Shown: piece after piece, positions 25,901 to 34,660 of the stretch
Layout of the letters: each line of letters starts with the position of its first letter
Numbering within the stretch: position 1 is the first letter of the stretch
NCBI RefSeq assembly: GCF_012927185.1
Contig: NZ_JABBGB010000001.1
Coordinates: 1,054,001 to 1,118,000, forward strand
DNA length: 64,000 bases
Reading direction: 5' to 3'
From: Pseudoflavitalea sp. G-6-1-2
GTDB taxonomy: Bacteria > Bacteroidota > Bacteroidia > Chitinophagales > Chitinophagaceae
Program-made: the position numbers and the translations under genes
Notes under the pieces: model-generated
Database searches by the model: none
Seen by the model: the letters and a program-made list of their open reading frames with translations, nothing else
Told to the model about the DNA's origin: nothing

Positions 25901-26383
25901 GACTTCATTTACGGCTTCTCTCTGTCTGCCGATTACAAAGGATTTGATGTGGGCATAGACGTTCAGGGTGTGTATGGCAATGAGATCTTCCGCAGCTGGG
26001 GAAATGGAAACACCTATGCTGTGTTCAATTATCGTGAAGACAGACTGAATCGATGGAATGGCCCCGGTACCTCCAATTGGGAACCACAGGTAAACGATAA
26101 CAGAGTGATCAACAAACAGAACTCCACTTATATGATCGAAGATGGAAGTTATCTCCGAATCCGCAATGTGAATATCGGATACAATGTACCGGTAAAAAGA
26201 AACGGGAAGAGCGCCATAGTGAAATCGCTCAGGGTTTACGTGAATGCACAGAACCTGAAAACTTTCAAAAAAAGTTCTGGCTTCTCTCCTGAGTTTGGAG
26301 GATCGGCCATCGAGTTCGGGGTAGACAGAGGATCGTATCCGCTTCCCGCCATTTTCTCATTCGGCTTCAATGCAACATTCTAA
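22988..26383 (+). CDS. SusC/RagA TonB-linked receptor with STN domain
   Basis: 1131 residues. After a signal sequence (LTFAIILIGCLHVSANVHSQ), an STN signalling domain lies near residues 45-120 (SDIKKVLAAIEKKTSFRFLYSSG, KVTITAKDEDVLSVV). Next come a carboxypeptidase-regulatory-like domain (GRITNEAGEPLASVSIRVKG), the plug (VVVIGYGTAQKRDLAGSIAKVSG, SIEILKDPSS-like) and the SusC barrel. The STN domain marks it as a transducer to the FecR/sigma pair encoded upstream. With SusD (11 bases downstream) it forms the surface importer of the locus, proposed here to take up beta-1,2-glucan oligosaccharides because of the linked GH144 and GH3 enzymes. Confidence 0.93.
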   Translation: MKKYRICPDFPGRPIITQLVLIMKLTFAIILIGCLHVSANVHSQSKVTLNIQSSDIKKVLAAIEKKTSFRFLYSSGLLASQPKVTITAKDEDVLSVVNRLLVNTLLSYEVLNNNLVVLKKENTIIQQATVSGRITNEAGEPLASVSIRVKGSNAGTSTDAEGRYSLTVPDNAVLVISSVSYLTQEVTVNGRTEINIVLRASNTQLEQVVVIGYGTAQKRDLAGSIAKVSGKEVADKPNTNPIASLQGKVAGVSIVNTGLPGQEPDIRIRGTVSRTQTKPLYVVDGLFNDNINFVNPADIESVEILKDPSSLAIFGVRGANGVIIVTTKKGRTGQLTVNLNSSIGIKKITDKVKMTDAAGFKTLYDEQRRNQGNVPFGFYDRYNGNANWQDLIANKNAIMWNNNVSMSMGTEKNKFYFGVGYIKEQGLIKHENLDKILLTVNDEVRVSKGIKLGFNLNGYRATPPATSDFISAINATPIVTPYNAERKMYNRLPDEIGGPQVANPLMLVDEKRNTDLQREYRVIGSVNADINFLRDFNFKATYYMDLGFNNQRRYTPQIKVYSADLDKESFQNQYQTTRVFQKENTFSKFQQEYLLSYKKKFGNHNLTAMGGFTTYFSSYQETNGSVSQKPNGTPIPRDKRFWYLDNFFGDPDSKISGISEGNDLFDNPKPLQWETATVSGLFRLLYNYDGKYIFNASFRRDGSSEMASTNRSQNFVAFGVAWDMTREKFMSRQTIFDHVKLKGSWGILGNQFTEIHYPFYPQLISGSSAVFGDNVVAALTPSYIADRDLKWESVNSIEGGFEIATLKNRLRVEAVYYNKTSKNVLTNYPGISGTKPGITNAGEIRNKGIEASATWIDRTPGGIGYSISGNITTLNNRVLKIYQQGFEIITNSSKVTAGMPIGYFFGYEVEGVYQSYADKMSSPNASFLGEYGPGDLKYRDIAGPKGPDGKLTGPDGKIDDNDRVMIGNPTPDFIYGFSLSADYKGFDVGIDVQGVYGNEIFRSWGNGNTYAVFNYREDRLNRWNGPGTSNWEPQVNDNRVINKQNSTYMIEDGSYLRIRNVNIGYNVPVKRNGKSAIVKSLRVYVNAQNLKTFKKSSGFSPEFGGSAIEFGVDRGSYPLPAIFSFGFNATF

Positions 26384-26394
26384 AACTAATTATC

Positions 26395-27924
26395 ATGACA
26401 CTCAACAATAAATGGATCGCAGTGCTGTTGCCGATTATGCTGCTGCTTGCCGGAGCAACAGGCTGCAAGAAATTCCTCGACAGAAAACCACTGGGCGTAG
26501 GCACTGAGGACGATATCGTACAGGGCGGTCTCGAAGGAAAAGTGTTTTCGTTGTACGGCGAGCTTCGCAAAGATGGGATGAGCGGATTTCCTACACTCGG
26601 CTTTAAGAACATCCGGTCCGATGATGCACTCAAAGGAAGCACCACCGGTGATGCATCTTTCATCACTACCATCTTCGATAATTTTCAATACGATGCTGCA
26701 CAGGGCCAGGCTGCAGTTTACTGGGATGATCATTATTATGTAATTATCCTCTGCAATGCCGTGATCCATGATGTGGATTCTCTCAAGCTCACCGATCCTG
26801 CAAGCCAGACCAATCGTGGAGAAGCTGCCTTTATTCGTGCATTGACCTATTTCGATCTGGTGCGCGATTTCGGTGACGTGCCAAAGATCGATTTCAAAGT
26901 GAACAGACCCGAAGATGCCAATATTGCCAAATCGCCTGCGGCTGAGATCTACAACCTCATCGATAAAGATCTCGACTTCGCACTGTCTACGCTTCCTCCG
27001 GAATGGCCTGCGCAATTTATCGGAAGAGCAACAAGAGGAGCTGCCATTGGTCTGAAAGCAAAAACAATGCTCTATCGCCAGCGCTGGGGAGATGCTTTGG
27101 TGATGGCCGAGTCTGTGATCAGTTCCAACAAATACAAACTGATAGAAGAGTACTACAAACTCTTCAAGGAAGATGGAGAGAACTCTGAAGAATCGTTGTT
27201 TGAAATTCAGATGTATGTGAACGCTACTGGTTCTGTAAATCTTGGCAACAATCATAATCAGGTGCAGGGAGTTCGTGGTTCGGGAGACTGGGATTTGGGA
27301 TGGGGCTTTAATGTTCCTACCAAAGATCTGCTCGATAGTTACGAAGCAGGTGATCCCCGGAAAGACGCCACCTTCCTGTATTCCGGACTGTCTGATGGCG
27401 GATCATCTACCGGAGGTTATGGCAGAACATTGCCTCCGATGCCTCCGCTGGCGCAGCCTTACTGGAATAAAAAAGTATACACCGACCCTGCCCGCCGAGC
27501 GAAAATAACCATTACAAAAGACGATCCGCATTTCAGCAGGTGGCTCAATATCGGCATACTCCGTTATGCAGATGTATTGCTGATGGCGGCTGAAGCTGCC
27601 AATGAAGTAGGTGGTCCGGCCAATACCACTAAAGCACTCAATTATCTCGAACAGATACGCGCACGCGCGAGAAAGAACAATGCAGCGCTTCTTCCTAAAA
27701 TCACCATTACGGATCAGAATCAACTGCGCGATGCTATCAGAAAAGAAAGAAGAATAGAGCTGGCTATGGAGAACGAGAGATTCTACGATCTGGTTCGCTG
27801 GGGAAAAGCACTGGAAGTATTGGGACCATTGGGATACAAGGCCAGGAACAAACTCTATCCGATTCCGCAAAGTGCCATCGATAAATCTGGAGGCAAGCTG
27901 GTACAGAATCCGGATTATCAATAA
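26395..27924 (+). CDS. RagB/SusD family glycan-binding lipoprotein
   Basis: 509 residues with lipobox GATGC (Cys near residue 24) followed by KKFLDRKPLG, the usual SusD start. The TPR-like helical fold is seen in RGEAAFIRALTYFDLVRDFGDVP, TRGAAIGLKAKTMLYRQRWGDAL, LRYADVLLMAAEAANE and the C-terminal IRKERRIELAMENERFYDLVRWGK. It is the lid lipoprotein of the SusC channel and binds the glycan at the cell surface. The gene sits 11 bases after susC and 46 before the LamG lipoprotein gene. Confidence 0.93.
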   Translation: MTLNNKWIAVLLPIMLLLAGATGCKKFLDRKPLGVGTEDDIVQGGLEGKVFSLYGELRKDGMSGFPTLGFKNIRSDDALKGSTTGDASFITTIFDNFQYDAAQGQAAVYWDDHYYVIILCNAVIHDVDSLKLTDPASQTNRGEAAFIRALTYFDLVRDFGDVPKIDFKVNRPEDANIAKSPAAEIYNLIDKDLDFALSTLPPEWPAQFIGRATRGAAIGLKAKTMLYRQRWGDALVMAESVISSNKYKLIEEYYKLFKEDGENSEESLFEIQMYVNATGSVNLGNNHNQVQGVRGSGDWDLGWGFNVPTKDLLDSYEAGDPRKDATFLYSGLSDGGSSTGGYGRTLPPMPPLAQPYWNKKVYTDPARRAKITITKDDPHFSRWLNIGILRYADVLLMAAEAANEVGGPANTTKALNYLEQIRARARKNNAALLPKITITDQNQLRDAIRKERRIELAMENERFYDLVRWGKALEVLGPLGYKARNKLYPIPQSAIDKSGGKLVQNPDYQ

Positions 27925-27970
27925 CGGAACCGAAAATGCGCAATCAATTTTTCATCTGAAAAAATTGTCT

Positions 27971-28798
27971 ATGAAATTGAATCAATTGCTTAGCTATATA
28001 TTTTTCCTGCTGGCGTTTACTGCAGGATCATCCTGTCAGAAACTCGACAGGCCGGGTATGCACGATTTCAAAAATGACCCCGATAACCCCGGAGGCATAC
28101 TCAAATTCTATACTGCATTCGACAAAACCGAAGTGGACAGCATCAAAGCCAATTTCGGGACCGCAGTGAATGCTACTTATGTGGATGGCGTACTGGGCAA
28201 GGCTTACAAGGGAGCTTCCAATGCGTACATCAACTACCCCTCTGCCAATGATTTTGCTAATGCAACCAGCTTTACCATTGCATTCTGGATGAAACAAACA
28301 CCACATGATAACGGGGCAGAATTCATATTTGCACTTCCTACCACAGCCAACGAAGATCTGAGAAGTGAAGTATTCTTTCTGGTTGAAAACAAAGGACAGA
28401 GTACACCTGAACTAATGACCGGTAAATTCTTTTTACAGGATCAGTGGTTTGTGTTTGGAGGCGATCAACGGCTGAAGAACATCCTGAACGATCAATGGCA
28501 CCATCTGGCTTTTACTTACGATGAAGCCACTTCAAAGCTGGGCACCTTCGTAGATGGTGTTGCCCTCACCGGATTGCCACCGGGCCTCACTGATGTGAAG
28601 AAAGGAGGCGCACCCAGAGGCAAACTGAGTTTCGATAAAGTATCCGGATTCATTATCGGGGGGCCTGCCTCTCTGGCGCTGAATAAACCCTATGATAGCT
28701 GGCAGACCAACTATACAGGATCACTCGATCAGTTCAGGATTTACAATAAAGTGCTGTCAGCTGCAGAGATCGCAGCATTGTACAACAACAAACAATAA
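27971..28798 (+). CDS. LamG-domain surface lipoprotein (SusE-position glycan binder)
   Basis: 275 residues from ATG 27971; the open frame begins earlier, inside susD. The lipobox is GSSC. The mature part is a concanavalin-like LamG/pentraxin domain: LGKAYKGASNAYINYPSANDF, SFTIAFWMKQ, NDQWHHLAFTYDEATSKLGTFVDGVAL and the C-terminal YTGSLDQFRIYNKVLSAAEIAALYN. These are standard LamG_3 landmarks. It occupies the place that SusE/F-type proteins hold in other loci, so I infer a surface glycan-binding role. No catalytic motif is visible. Confidence 0.85.
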   Translation: MKLNQLLSYIFFLLAFTAGSSCQKLDRPGMHDFKNDPDNPGGILKFYTAFDKTEVDSIKANFGTAVNATYVDGVLGKAYKGASNAYINYPSANDFANATSFTIAFWMKQTPHDNGAEFIFALPTTANEDLRSEVFFLVENKGQSTPELMTGKFFLQDQWFVFGGDQRLKNILNDQWHHLAFTYDEATSKLGTFVDGVALTGLPPGLTDVKKGGAPRGKLSFDKVSGFIIGGPASLALNKPYDSWQTNYTGSLDQFRIYNKVLSAAEIAALYNNKQ

Positions 28799-28827
28799 GT
28801 GGGGATGAAACCCCTGTATGTTTTGTT

Positions 28828-30495
28828 ATGAAGGCAATCACATTCTTGATATCAGTGAGCTGTTTTGCTGCTTGCGGCAAAAGCAGCTCAGGCGCTGATT
28901 CCGGACCGGGACCAAAACCTGCTCCTGCCGATTTCAGCTTTTCTTACTGGACCATCGACAACATCCCTGCACAAACCATTTATTACGATGTGAAGCGCCA
29001 GCCCGTGATCAGGTTCAAACTTCCGGCGAGGCTCGATAGGTCTACAGTGAATGCTTCTGTAGCGTTGAAAGAAAAGCAGGGCAATGCAGTAACTGCACAA
29101 TTAAGTTACGAACTCGATGATAGCATGCTCGTGATCCGTGCAGCAGAGCCGCTGAAATTCTTTACCCGCTATACAATCGACGTAGCCGGCACACTTAAAA
29201 CCGGTGATGGAGGGAAACTGAAATCACCGGTACAATTGCAATTAGTCACATCATTGGATTCTTCTGACAAATTTCCGCGTATCAGCGACGATGACCTGCT
29301 TACCAGAGTGCAGCAACAAACTTTCAGGTATTTCTGGGACTTCGCACATCCGGTGAGCGGCATGGCGAGAGATAGAAATACATCGGGAGATATTGTTACC
29401 ACGGGAGGAACAGGCTTTGGCATCATGGCCATCATCGTTGGTACGCACAGGAAATTCATCACGCGCGAAGCGGCATTGGCACGCGTGGCAAAAATCACCG
29501 GCTTTCTTCAGAATGCACAAAGAATAAAAGGTGCCTTCTCGCATTGGATCAATGGAGCAACCGGAGCAATCGTGCCGTTCAGTGCAAAAGACAATGGAGC
29601 AGATGTTGTGGAAACTGCGTTTCTGATGCAGGGGTTGCTGACAGCCCGGCAATATTTCAATGGAGCAGATGCCGTAGAAACCGCGCTGCGCGCGAATATC
29701 AACCAACTCTGGCAGGATGTGCAATGGGACTGGTTTACGCGCAACAATGAAAATGTACTCTACTGGCATTACAGCAACGAATTCAACTGGGATATGAATC
29801 TGCGCGTTCGCGGATGGAATGAATGCCTCATTACTTATGTGCTGGCGGCGGCTTCACCTGCTCATTCAATTCCAAAAGAAGTGTATACTCAGGGATGGGC
29901 GGATAACGGAAATATCTGCAACAATGCATCTTACTACGATCTTCTACTTCCACTGGGACCAGCGATGGGCGGTCCGCTTTTCTTTTCGCATTATTCTTTC
30001 CTCGGCCTCAATCCGAACGGATTATCTGATGCGTGGGGTAATTATCAGCAACAGGTAACCAATCATTCGCTGATCAATTACAAACATGCAGTGGCAAATC
30101 CCAATAAATATTTCGGTTACTCTGCTCAGTGCTGGGGCTTTACAGCCAGTGATATTCCTGATGGTTATGCAGCATCTTCTCCAACGAATGATCTGGGAGT
30201 GATTGCTCCTACGGCTGCGCTTTCTTCTTTTCCTTACACGCCGGATGAATCGATGGCAGCGTTGAAATTTTTCTATTACGTGCTGGGCGATAAACTTTTC
30301 AAAGAGTATGGTTTTGCAGATGCCTTCTCATTGAATGCAGGATGGTTTGCAGATAGTTTCATTGCCATCGATCAGGGACCAATAATTGTGATGATCGAGA
30401 ACCACCGTAGCAAACTGATCTGGGATCTGTTCATGAGTTGCCCTGAAGTGAAAGCAGGCTTGCAGAAACTGGGATTTCACGGCCCCGGCATTTAA
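28828..30495 (+). CDS. GH144-type endo-beta-1,2-glucanase, lipoprotein with N-terminal Ig-like domain
   Basis: 555 residues with lipobox FAAC (Cys near residue 16). Residues 35-140 form an Ig-like/Big_5-type domain (DFSFSYWTIDNIPAQTIYYDVKRQPVIRFKLP). The rest is the (alpha/alpha)6 'glucoamylase-like' domain of COG5368/GH144: QQQTFRYFWDFAHPVSGMARDR, TTGGTGFGIMA, WGFTASDIPDGY and IDQGPIIVMIENHRS. The acidic cluster D255-x3-D259-x2-E262 has the spacing I recall for catalytic-site acids in GH144. The founding member of GH144 came from Chitinophaga pinensis. It should cut beta-1,2-glucan (sophoran) at the cell surface. Confidence 0.85.
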   Translation: MKAITFLISVSCFAACGKSSSGADSGPGPKPAPADFSFSYWTIDNIPAQTIYYDVKRQPVIRFKLPARLDRSTVNASVALKEKQGNAVTAQLSYELDDSMLVIRAAEPLKFFTRYTIDVAGTLKTGDGGKLKSPVQLQLVTSLDSSDKFPRISDDDLLTRVQQQTFRYFWDFAHPVSGMARDRNTSGDIVTTGGTGFGIMAIIVGTHRKFITREAALARVAKITGFLQNAQRIKGAFSHWINGATGAIVPFSAKDNGADVVETAFLMQGLLTARQYFNGADAVETALRANINQLWQDVQWDWFTRNNENVLYWHYSNEFNWDMNLRVRGWNECLITYVLAAASPAHSIPKEVYTQGWADNGNICNNASYYDLLLPLGPAMGGPLFFSHYSFLGLNPNGLSDAWGNYQQQVTNHSLINYKHAVANPNKYFGYSAQCWGFTASDIPDGYAASSPTNDLGVIAPTAALSSFPYTPDESMAALKFFYYVLGDKLFKEYGFADAFSLNAGWFADSFIAIDQGPIIVMIENHRSKLIWDLFMSCPEVKAGLQKLGFHGPGI

Positions 30496-30515
30496 GCGCT
30501 TAAAAATTTGGAAAC

Positions 30516-31883
30516 ATGAAACTACAATCAGGCATAATGATGCTGGCATTGCTGATGGGCTGTTGCCTTTCAGCGGATGCGCAGAAACGATCGAATAAAA
30601 AAACAACTGTTGATACGGTCAGCACCGCCATCATTCCCAATCTCACAGACGATCAGTTGCTCGACCTTGTGCAACAACAAACCTTCCGGTACTTCTGGGA
30701 TTTTGGACATCCTGTATCGGGCCTCGCGCGCGAGCGAAGCAATATCGCATACGACTACGGTGCCGAAGTGGTAACCACAGGCGGAACAGGATTCGGCATA
30801 ATGGCTATACTGGTGGCAGCAGAAAGGAAATGGATTTCGCGCGATTCAGCATTGCACCGACTGTTGAAGATGGTGCGGTTTCTCAGCAAGTCCGATCACT
30901 ATCATGGCATTTTCCCACACTGGCTGAATGGATCAACAGGCAAAACAATTCCTTTCAGCAGAAAAGATGATGGCGGAGATCTGGTGGAATCATCCTTCCT
31001 TTTTCAGGGATTGCTTTGCGCGAGACAGTACTTCAACAAAGAAACCGCAGAAGAATCGCAGCTTCGCAATACCATCAACTGGTTATGGAGTGAAGCGGAA
31101 TGGGATTGGTACACGCAGGGCGGAAGAAATGTGCTCTACTGGCACTGGAGTCCTAACAACGGGTGGGCAATGAATCACGAAATCCACGGATGGAATGAAT
31201 GCCTCATCACCTACGTGATGGCGGCTTCTTCTCCCCGGTATGCAATCAAACCCGAAGTATATCATCAGGGATGGGTTAACAGCTGGTTTTTCAGAAACGG
31301 CAAATCGTTCTATGGATTCGAGCTGCCGCTGGGCTTCGATTATGGAGGTCCGCTTTTCTTCACACATTATTCTTTTCTCGGCCTCGATCCGCACGGACTG
31401 AAAGACCGCTATGCAGATTACTGGATACAGAATACGCGCCACGTGCAGATCAACCGGCAACACTGCATTCAGAATCCGAATAAGTTCAAAGGCTACAGTG
31501 CAGACTGCTGGGGGCTTACAGCCAGTGATACCTACAATGGCTACAACGCACATTCGCCGGAAAACGATAATGGAACTATTTCTCCAACAGCAGCGCTGTC
31601 TTCTTTCCCTTATTCACCTAAAGAATCGATGCAGGCGCTGCGGCATTTTTATTACAAACCCGGCGCTAAGATCTGGACCCAGTATGGCTTTGCCGATGCT
31701 TTCAACGAAACGCAGAACTGGGTGGCGGAATCGCATCTGGCCATCGACCAGGGTCCGATTGTTGTAATGATCGAAAACTACCGGAGCGGATTGATCTGGA
31801 AATTATTCATGAGTTGCCCGGAAATTCAAACCGGATTACTTAGACTGGACTTTGAAAGTCCTTACCTTAAAGAAAAGAAATAA
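30516..31883 (+). CDS. GH144-type glucanase, second copy, secreted
   Basis: 455 residues with a cleavable signal peptide (LALLMGCCLSADAQ) and no Ig-like domain. The catalytic domain is a close paralogue of the preceding enzyme, with the same order of motifs: QQQTFRYFWDFGHPVSGLARER, TTGGTGFGIMA, HWLNGSTGKTIPFSRKDDGG, NECLITYVMAASSP, WGLTASDTYNGY and IDQGPIVVMIENYRS. The acidic triplet is D151, D155, E158. A periplasmic location would suit trimming of imported oligosaccharides, for example to sophorose as described for some Bacteroidetes GH144 enzymes. It begins 20 bases after its paralogue. Confidence 0.85.
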   Translation: MKLQSGIMMLALLMGCCLSADAQKRSNKKTTVDTVSTAIIPNLTDDQLLDLVQQQTFRYFWDFGHPVSGLARERSNIAYDYGAEVVTTGGTGFGIMAILVAAERKWISRDSALHRLLKMVRFLSKSDHYHGIFPHWLNGSTGKTIPFSRKDDGGDLVESSFLFQGLLCARQYFNKETAEESQLRNTINWLWSEAEWDWYTQGGRNVLYWHWSPNNGWAMNHEIHGWNECLITYVMAASSPRYAIKPEVYHQGWVNSWFFRNGKSFYGFELPLGFDYGGPLFFTHYSFLGLDPHGLKDRYADYWIQNTRHVQINRQHCIQNPNKFKGYSADCWGLTASDTYNGYNAHSPENDNGTISPTAALSSFPYSPKESMQALRHFYYKPGAKIWTQYGFADAFNETQNWVAESHLAIDQGPIVVMIENYRSGLIWKLFMSCPEIQTGLLRLDFESPYLKEKK

Positions 31884-31905
31884 CTCATCCCAAATACTGA
31901 GTCAC

Positions 31906-34161
31906 ATGATCAGAAGAATATTATTGAGCTGTATGGTGTTGATTGCCATTAATGCAAGCGCGCAACAGCCAACAATGGATCAGTTTATCACAAAGCTGAT
32001 GCAGCGCATGACGCTCGAAGAAAAACTCGGACAACTCAATCTGCCTTCGGTTGGATTTGATGTTACCGGTCCGATTTTAAGTGAGGATGTGGAAGAAAAA
32101 ATAAAGAAAGGATTGGTAGGAGGAGTGTTCAACACCTTCACTCCTGTAGCAGTTCGCAAGTTGCAGGACCTGGCCATTAAAGAAACCAGGCTTAAAATTC
32201 CACTGCTCTTCGGATATGATGTAGTGCATGGGCATCGCACAATTTTTCCGGTACCACTTGGCTTATCAGCAGGCTGGGACATGGATCTCATCAAACGTAC
32301 TGCCATCGCTGCAGCAGATGAAGCCAGTGCCGATGGCCTCAACTGGACATTCTCTCCGATGGTAGACATCGCGCGGGATCCGCGCTGGGGGCGCGTGAGC
32401 GAAGGATCCGGTGAAGATCCGTATCTCGGATCACAGATCGCAAAAGCCATGGTGCAAGGCTATCAGGGAGATGATCTCCGGAAGAACAATACCATCCTCG
32501 CCTGCGTAAAACATTTTGCATTGTACGGCGCATCCGAAGCAGGAAGGGATTACAACACAGTAGACATGAGCCGCATCCGCATGTACAACGAATATCTTCC
32601 TCCATACAAAGCTGCAGTAGATGCAGGCGTTGCCACCATAATGACCAGCTTCAATGAGATCGAAGGCATTCCGGCAACTGCCAATAAATGGCTGCTGACA
32701 GAGCTGCTTCAAAAACAATGGGGCTTCCATGGGCTGATAGTTACCGACTACACAGCCATCAACGAAATGATCGCACATGGCATGGGCGACGAAAAGAAAG
32801 TAGGAGAACTTTCTCTCAATGCAGGGGTGGATATGGATATGGTGGGTGAAGTATTTATCAAACATGGTGCGTCTCTCGTGAAGGAAGGCAAAGTATCCAT
32901 CGCGCAGATAGATAAAGCATGCAGGAGAATACTCGAAGCTAAATACAAACTCGGATTGTTTGAAGATCCTTACCGTTACATCAGCGAAGAGCGGAACAAA
33001 TCGGCCATCATGAACACCGATAAAATTGCGTTGAGCAAAGAGGCGGCCATCAAAAGCATGGTGCTGCTGAAGAATCAGTCGCAGACACTTCCGCTCGATG
33101 CCACAAAAAAAATTGCTTTCATTGGTCCGTTGGTGAAAGATCGGCGCAATCTGATCGGAAGCTGGAGCGGTGCCGGCGATTACAAAAAAGCAGTGAGCAT
33201 CTGGTCTGCGCTTGAACAACAAAACGGCCATAAATTTCTTTACGCAAAAGGATGCAATCTGATAGATGATCCTGCGCTTCGCAAGCGGCTGAATGATCAT
33301 GATGGCCAGATTCAGGCTGAAGCTGCATCACCGGAGCAAATGATCGCCGAAGCAGTACAAACAGCACAGCAATCAGAAATTATTGTAGCAGTATTGGGAG
33401 AAGCCTTTGGCATGAGTGGCGAAGCTGCCAGCCGGAGCATGATCGGCCTTCCGGAAAATCAGCAGACACTGCTTCGTGCACTGAAGGCTACCGGAAAACC
33501 AATTGTGCTGGTGCTGATGAATGGCAGACCACTCACGCTTCAGTGGGAAAATGATAACTGTGATGCAATTCTCGAAACATGGTTTGGAGGAACGCAGGCA
33601 GGGCCGGCCATTGCGGATGTGCTGTTCGGAAAAGCAAACCCTTCGGGGAAGCTGAGTATGAGCTTCCCGCGGAACACAGGACAGATACCGGTTTACTACA
33701 ACGCAAAAAATACAGGAAGGCCGTTTGATGAGAATCAGAAATACACCTCGAAGTATCTCGATATCCCTAACACGCCACTCTATCCTTTTGGGTATGGACT
33801 GAGCTATACAAGTTTCACCTATGGAGAAATTTCGCTCGACAAAAAAACGATCACGGCAAAAGATAAAATACAGGTATCTGTTTCAGTTACCAACAATGGG
33901 AGTTATGATGGAGAGGAAACAGTTCAGTTGTACATCAGAGATCTGGTGGGAACAGTAACGAGGCCGGTGAAAGAATTGAAGGCTTTCAAAAAACTGATGC
34001 TGAAGAAAGGTGAGACGAAGGAAGTAAGCTTTAGTATTTCTGTGGAGGACCTGAAATTCTATAACAATGAGCTGAAGTATGCGGCAGAGCCGGGGAAATT
34101 CAAGCTAATGATTGGGGGAAACTCGAAGGAGGTAAAAGAAGTTGAGTTTGAGTTGAAGTAA
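31906..34161 (+). CDS. GH3 beta-glucosidase (BglX-like)
   Basis: 751 residues from ATG 31906; the frame is open from 31852 inside the previous gene. A signal peptide (MVLIAINASAQ) is followed by the GH3 N-domain (TLEEKLGQL, FGYDVVHGHRTIFPVPLG, DIARDPRWGRVSEGSGEDPYL, ACVKHFALYGASEAGRDY). The nucleophile is Asp281 in GLIVTDYTA. The GH3 C-domain (VLLKNQSQTLPLD, AFIGPLV, VLGEAFGMSGEAASR) and a C-terminal FnIII-like domain (VTNNGSYDGEETVQLYI) follow. It would release glucose from sophorose and other beta-1,2-gluco-oligosaccharides made by the GH144 enzymes, finishing the pathway in the periplasm. A terminator follows. Confidence 0.9.
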   Translation: MIRRILLSCMVLIAINASAQQPTMDQFITKLMQRMTLEEKLGQLNLPSVGFDVTGPILSEDVEEKIKKGLVGGVFNTFTPVAVRKLQDLAIKETRLKIPLLFGYDVVHGHRTIFPVPLGLSAGWDMDLIKRTAIAAADEASADGLNWTFSPMVDIARDPRWGRVSEGSGEDPYLGSQIAKAMVQGYQGDDLRKNNTILACVKHFALYGASEAGRDYNTVDMSRIRMYNEYLPPYKAAVDAGVATIMTSFNEIEGIPATANKWLLTELLQKQWGFHGLIVTDYTAINEMIAHGMGDEKKVGELSLNAGVDMDMVGEVFIKHGASLVKEGKVSIAQIDKACRRILEAKYKLGLFEDPYRYISEERNKSAIMNTDKIALSKEAAIKSMVLLKNQSQTLPLDATKKIAFIGPLVKDRRNLIGSWSGAGDYKKAVSIWSALEQQNGHKFLYAKGCNLIDDPALRKRLNDHDGQIQAEAASPEQMIAEAVQTAQQSEIIVAVLGEAFGMSGEAASRSMIGLPENQQTLLRALKATGKPIVLVLMNGRPLTLQWENDNCDAILETWFGGTQAGPAIADVLFGKANPSGKLSMSFPRNTGQIPVYYNAKNTGRPFDENQKYTSKYLDIPNTPLYPFGYGLSYTSFTYGEISLDKKTITAKDKIQVSVSVTNNGSYDGEETVQLYIRDLVGTVTRPVKELKAFKKLMLKKGETKEVSFSISVEDLKFYNNELKYAAEPGKFKLMIGGNSKEVKEVEFELK

Positions 34162-34177
34162 ACGTAATGCATAAATC

Positions 34178-34212
34178 TAGTATCCGACGCCTTCACGGAT
34201 ACTAATTGTTTT
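34178..34212 (+). terminator. terminator of the glucan utilisation operon
   Basis: A perfect 9-bp stem TAGTATCCG / CGGATACTA (34178-34186 and 34196-34204) is followed by ATTGTTTT, 16 bases after the GH3 stop codon. Confidence 0.7.
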
Positions 34213-34219
34213 AAGAGAG

Positions 34220-34660
34220 TCAGCTATTCGTCCGGACAGCTGATTTCAATTTCAGGATAGGCCCATCGGGGTGATCTGGATGAACAACCATTTGCTGTCT
34301 TTTTGGGTCGATAATTACATCGAGGGCTTCCATAGGGATGGCTCCCAATAAAGGTTCATTGTCACCCGGTAAAACAATAGCTTCACAAACAGTGTCACGG
34401 TTTTCGAACCAGAGTTCCACAGGAGCTACTACATCATACACTTCGAATCTGCCATCAGCTAATTGAACTCTTTTTTGTCTGACTACAGGTAGCTGAAGCA
34501 CCTCCTGAATGTTTTCATTGATTGTCAGATAATATGCCCCGGAATCTACCAGCATGCTTACCCTGATTTTTTTGACTTCGTCAATACAAAACTGACTTTT
34601 TCGCGCAAGGCCTGATTCGAGGCCATTAATTAACTCGATCTCCGCATAAATTAAACCCAT
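34220..34660 (-). CDS. small clan AA (retropepsin-like) aspartic protease, copy 1
   Basis: 146 residues forming one retropepsin-type half. The active-site turn is LVDSGAYYLTIN (Asp-Ser-Gly), followed by the flap-like segment and a hydrophobic loop EPLLGAIPMEALDVIIDP in place of the ILG motif. Such single-domain proteases work as dimers. There is no signal peptide or membrane helix, so it is probably cytoplasmic. It is a tandem duplicate of the gene at 34801-35244, with which it shares the start MGLxYAxIELxN and the upstream leader. The physiological target is unknown. The codons before ATG 34660 match the duplicated leader, which supports this start. Confidence 0.8.
   Translation of the reverse strand: MGLIYAEIELINGLESGLARKSQFCIDEVKKIRVSMLVDSGAYYLTINENIQEVLQLPVVRQKRVQLADGRFEVYDVVAPVELWFENRDTVCEAIVLPGDNEPLLGAIPMEALDVIIDPKRQQMVVHPDHPDGPILKLKSAVRTNS

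Noticed and set aside
29281-31860. Assembly duplication of the GH144 genes
   Set aside because: The two copies differ throughout in sequence and in their N-terminal architecture, so they are real paralogues rather than an artefact.
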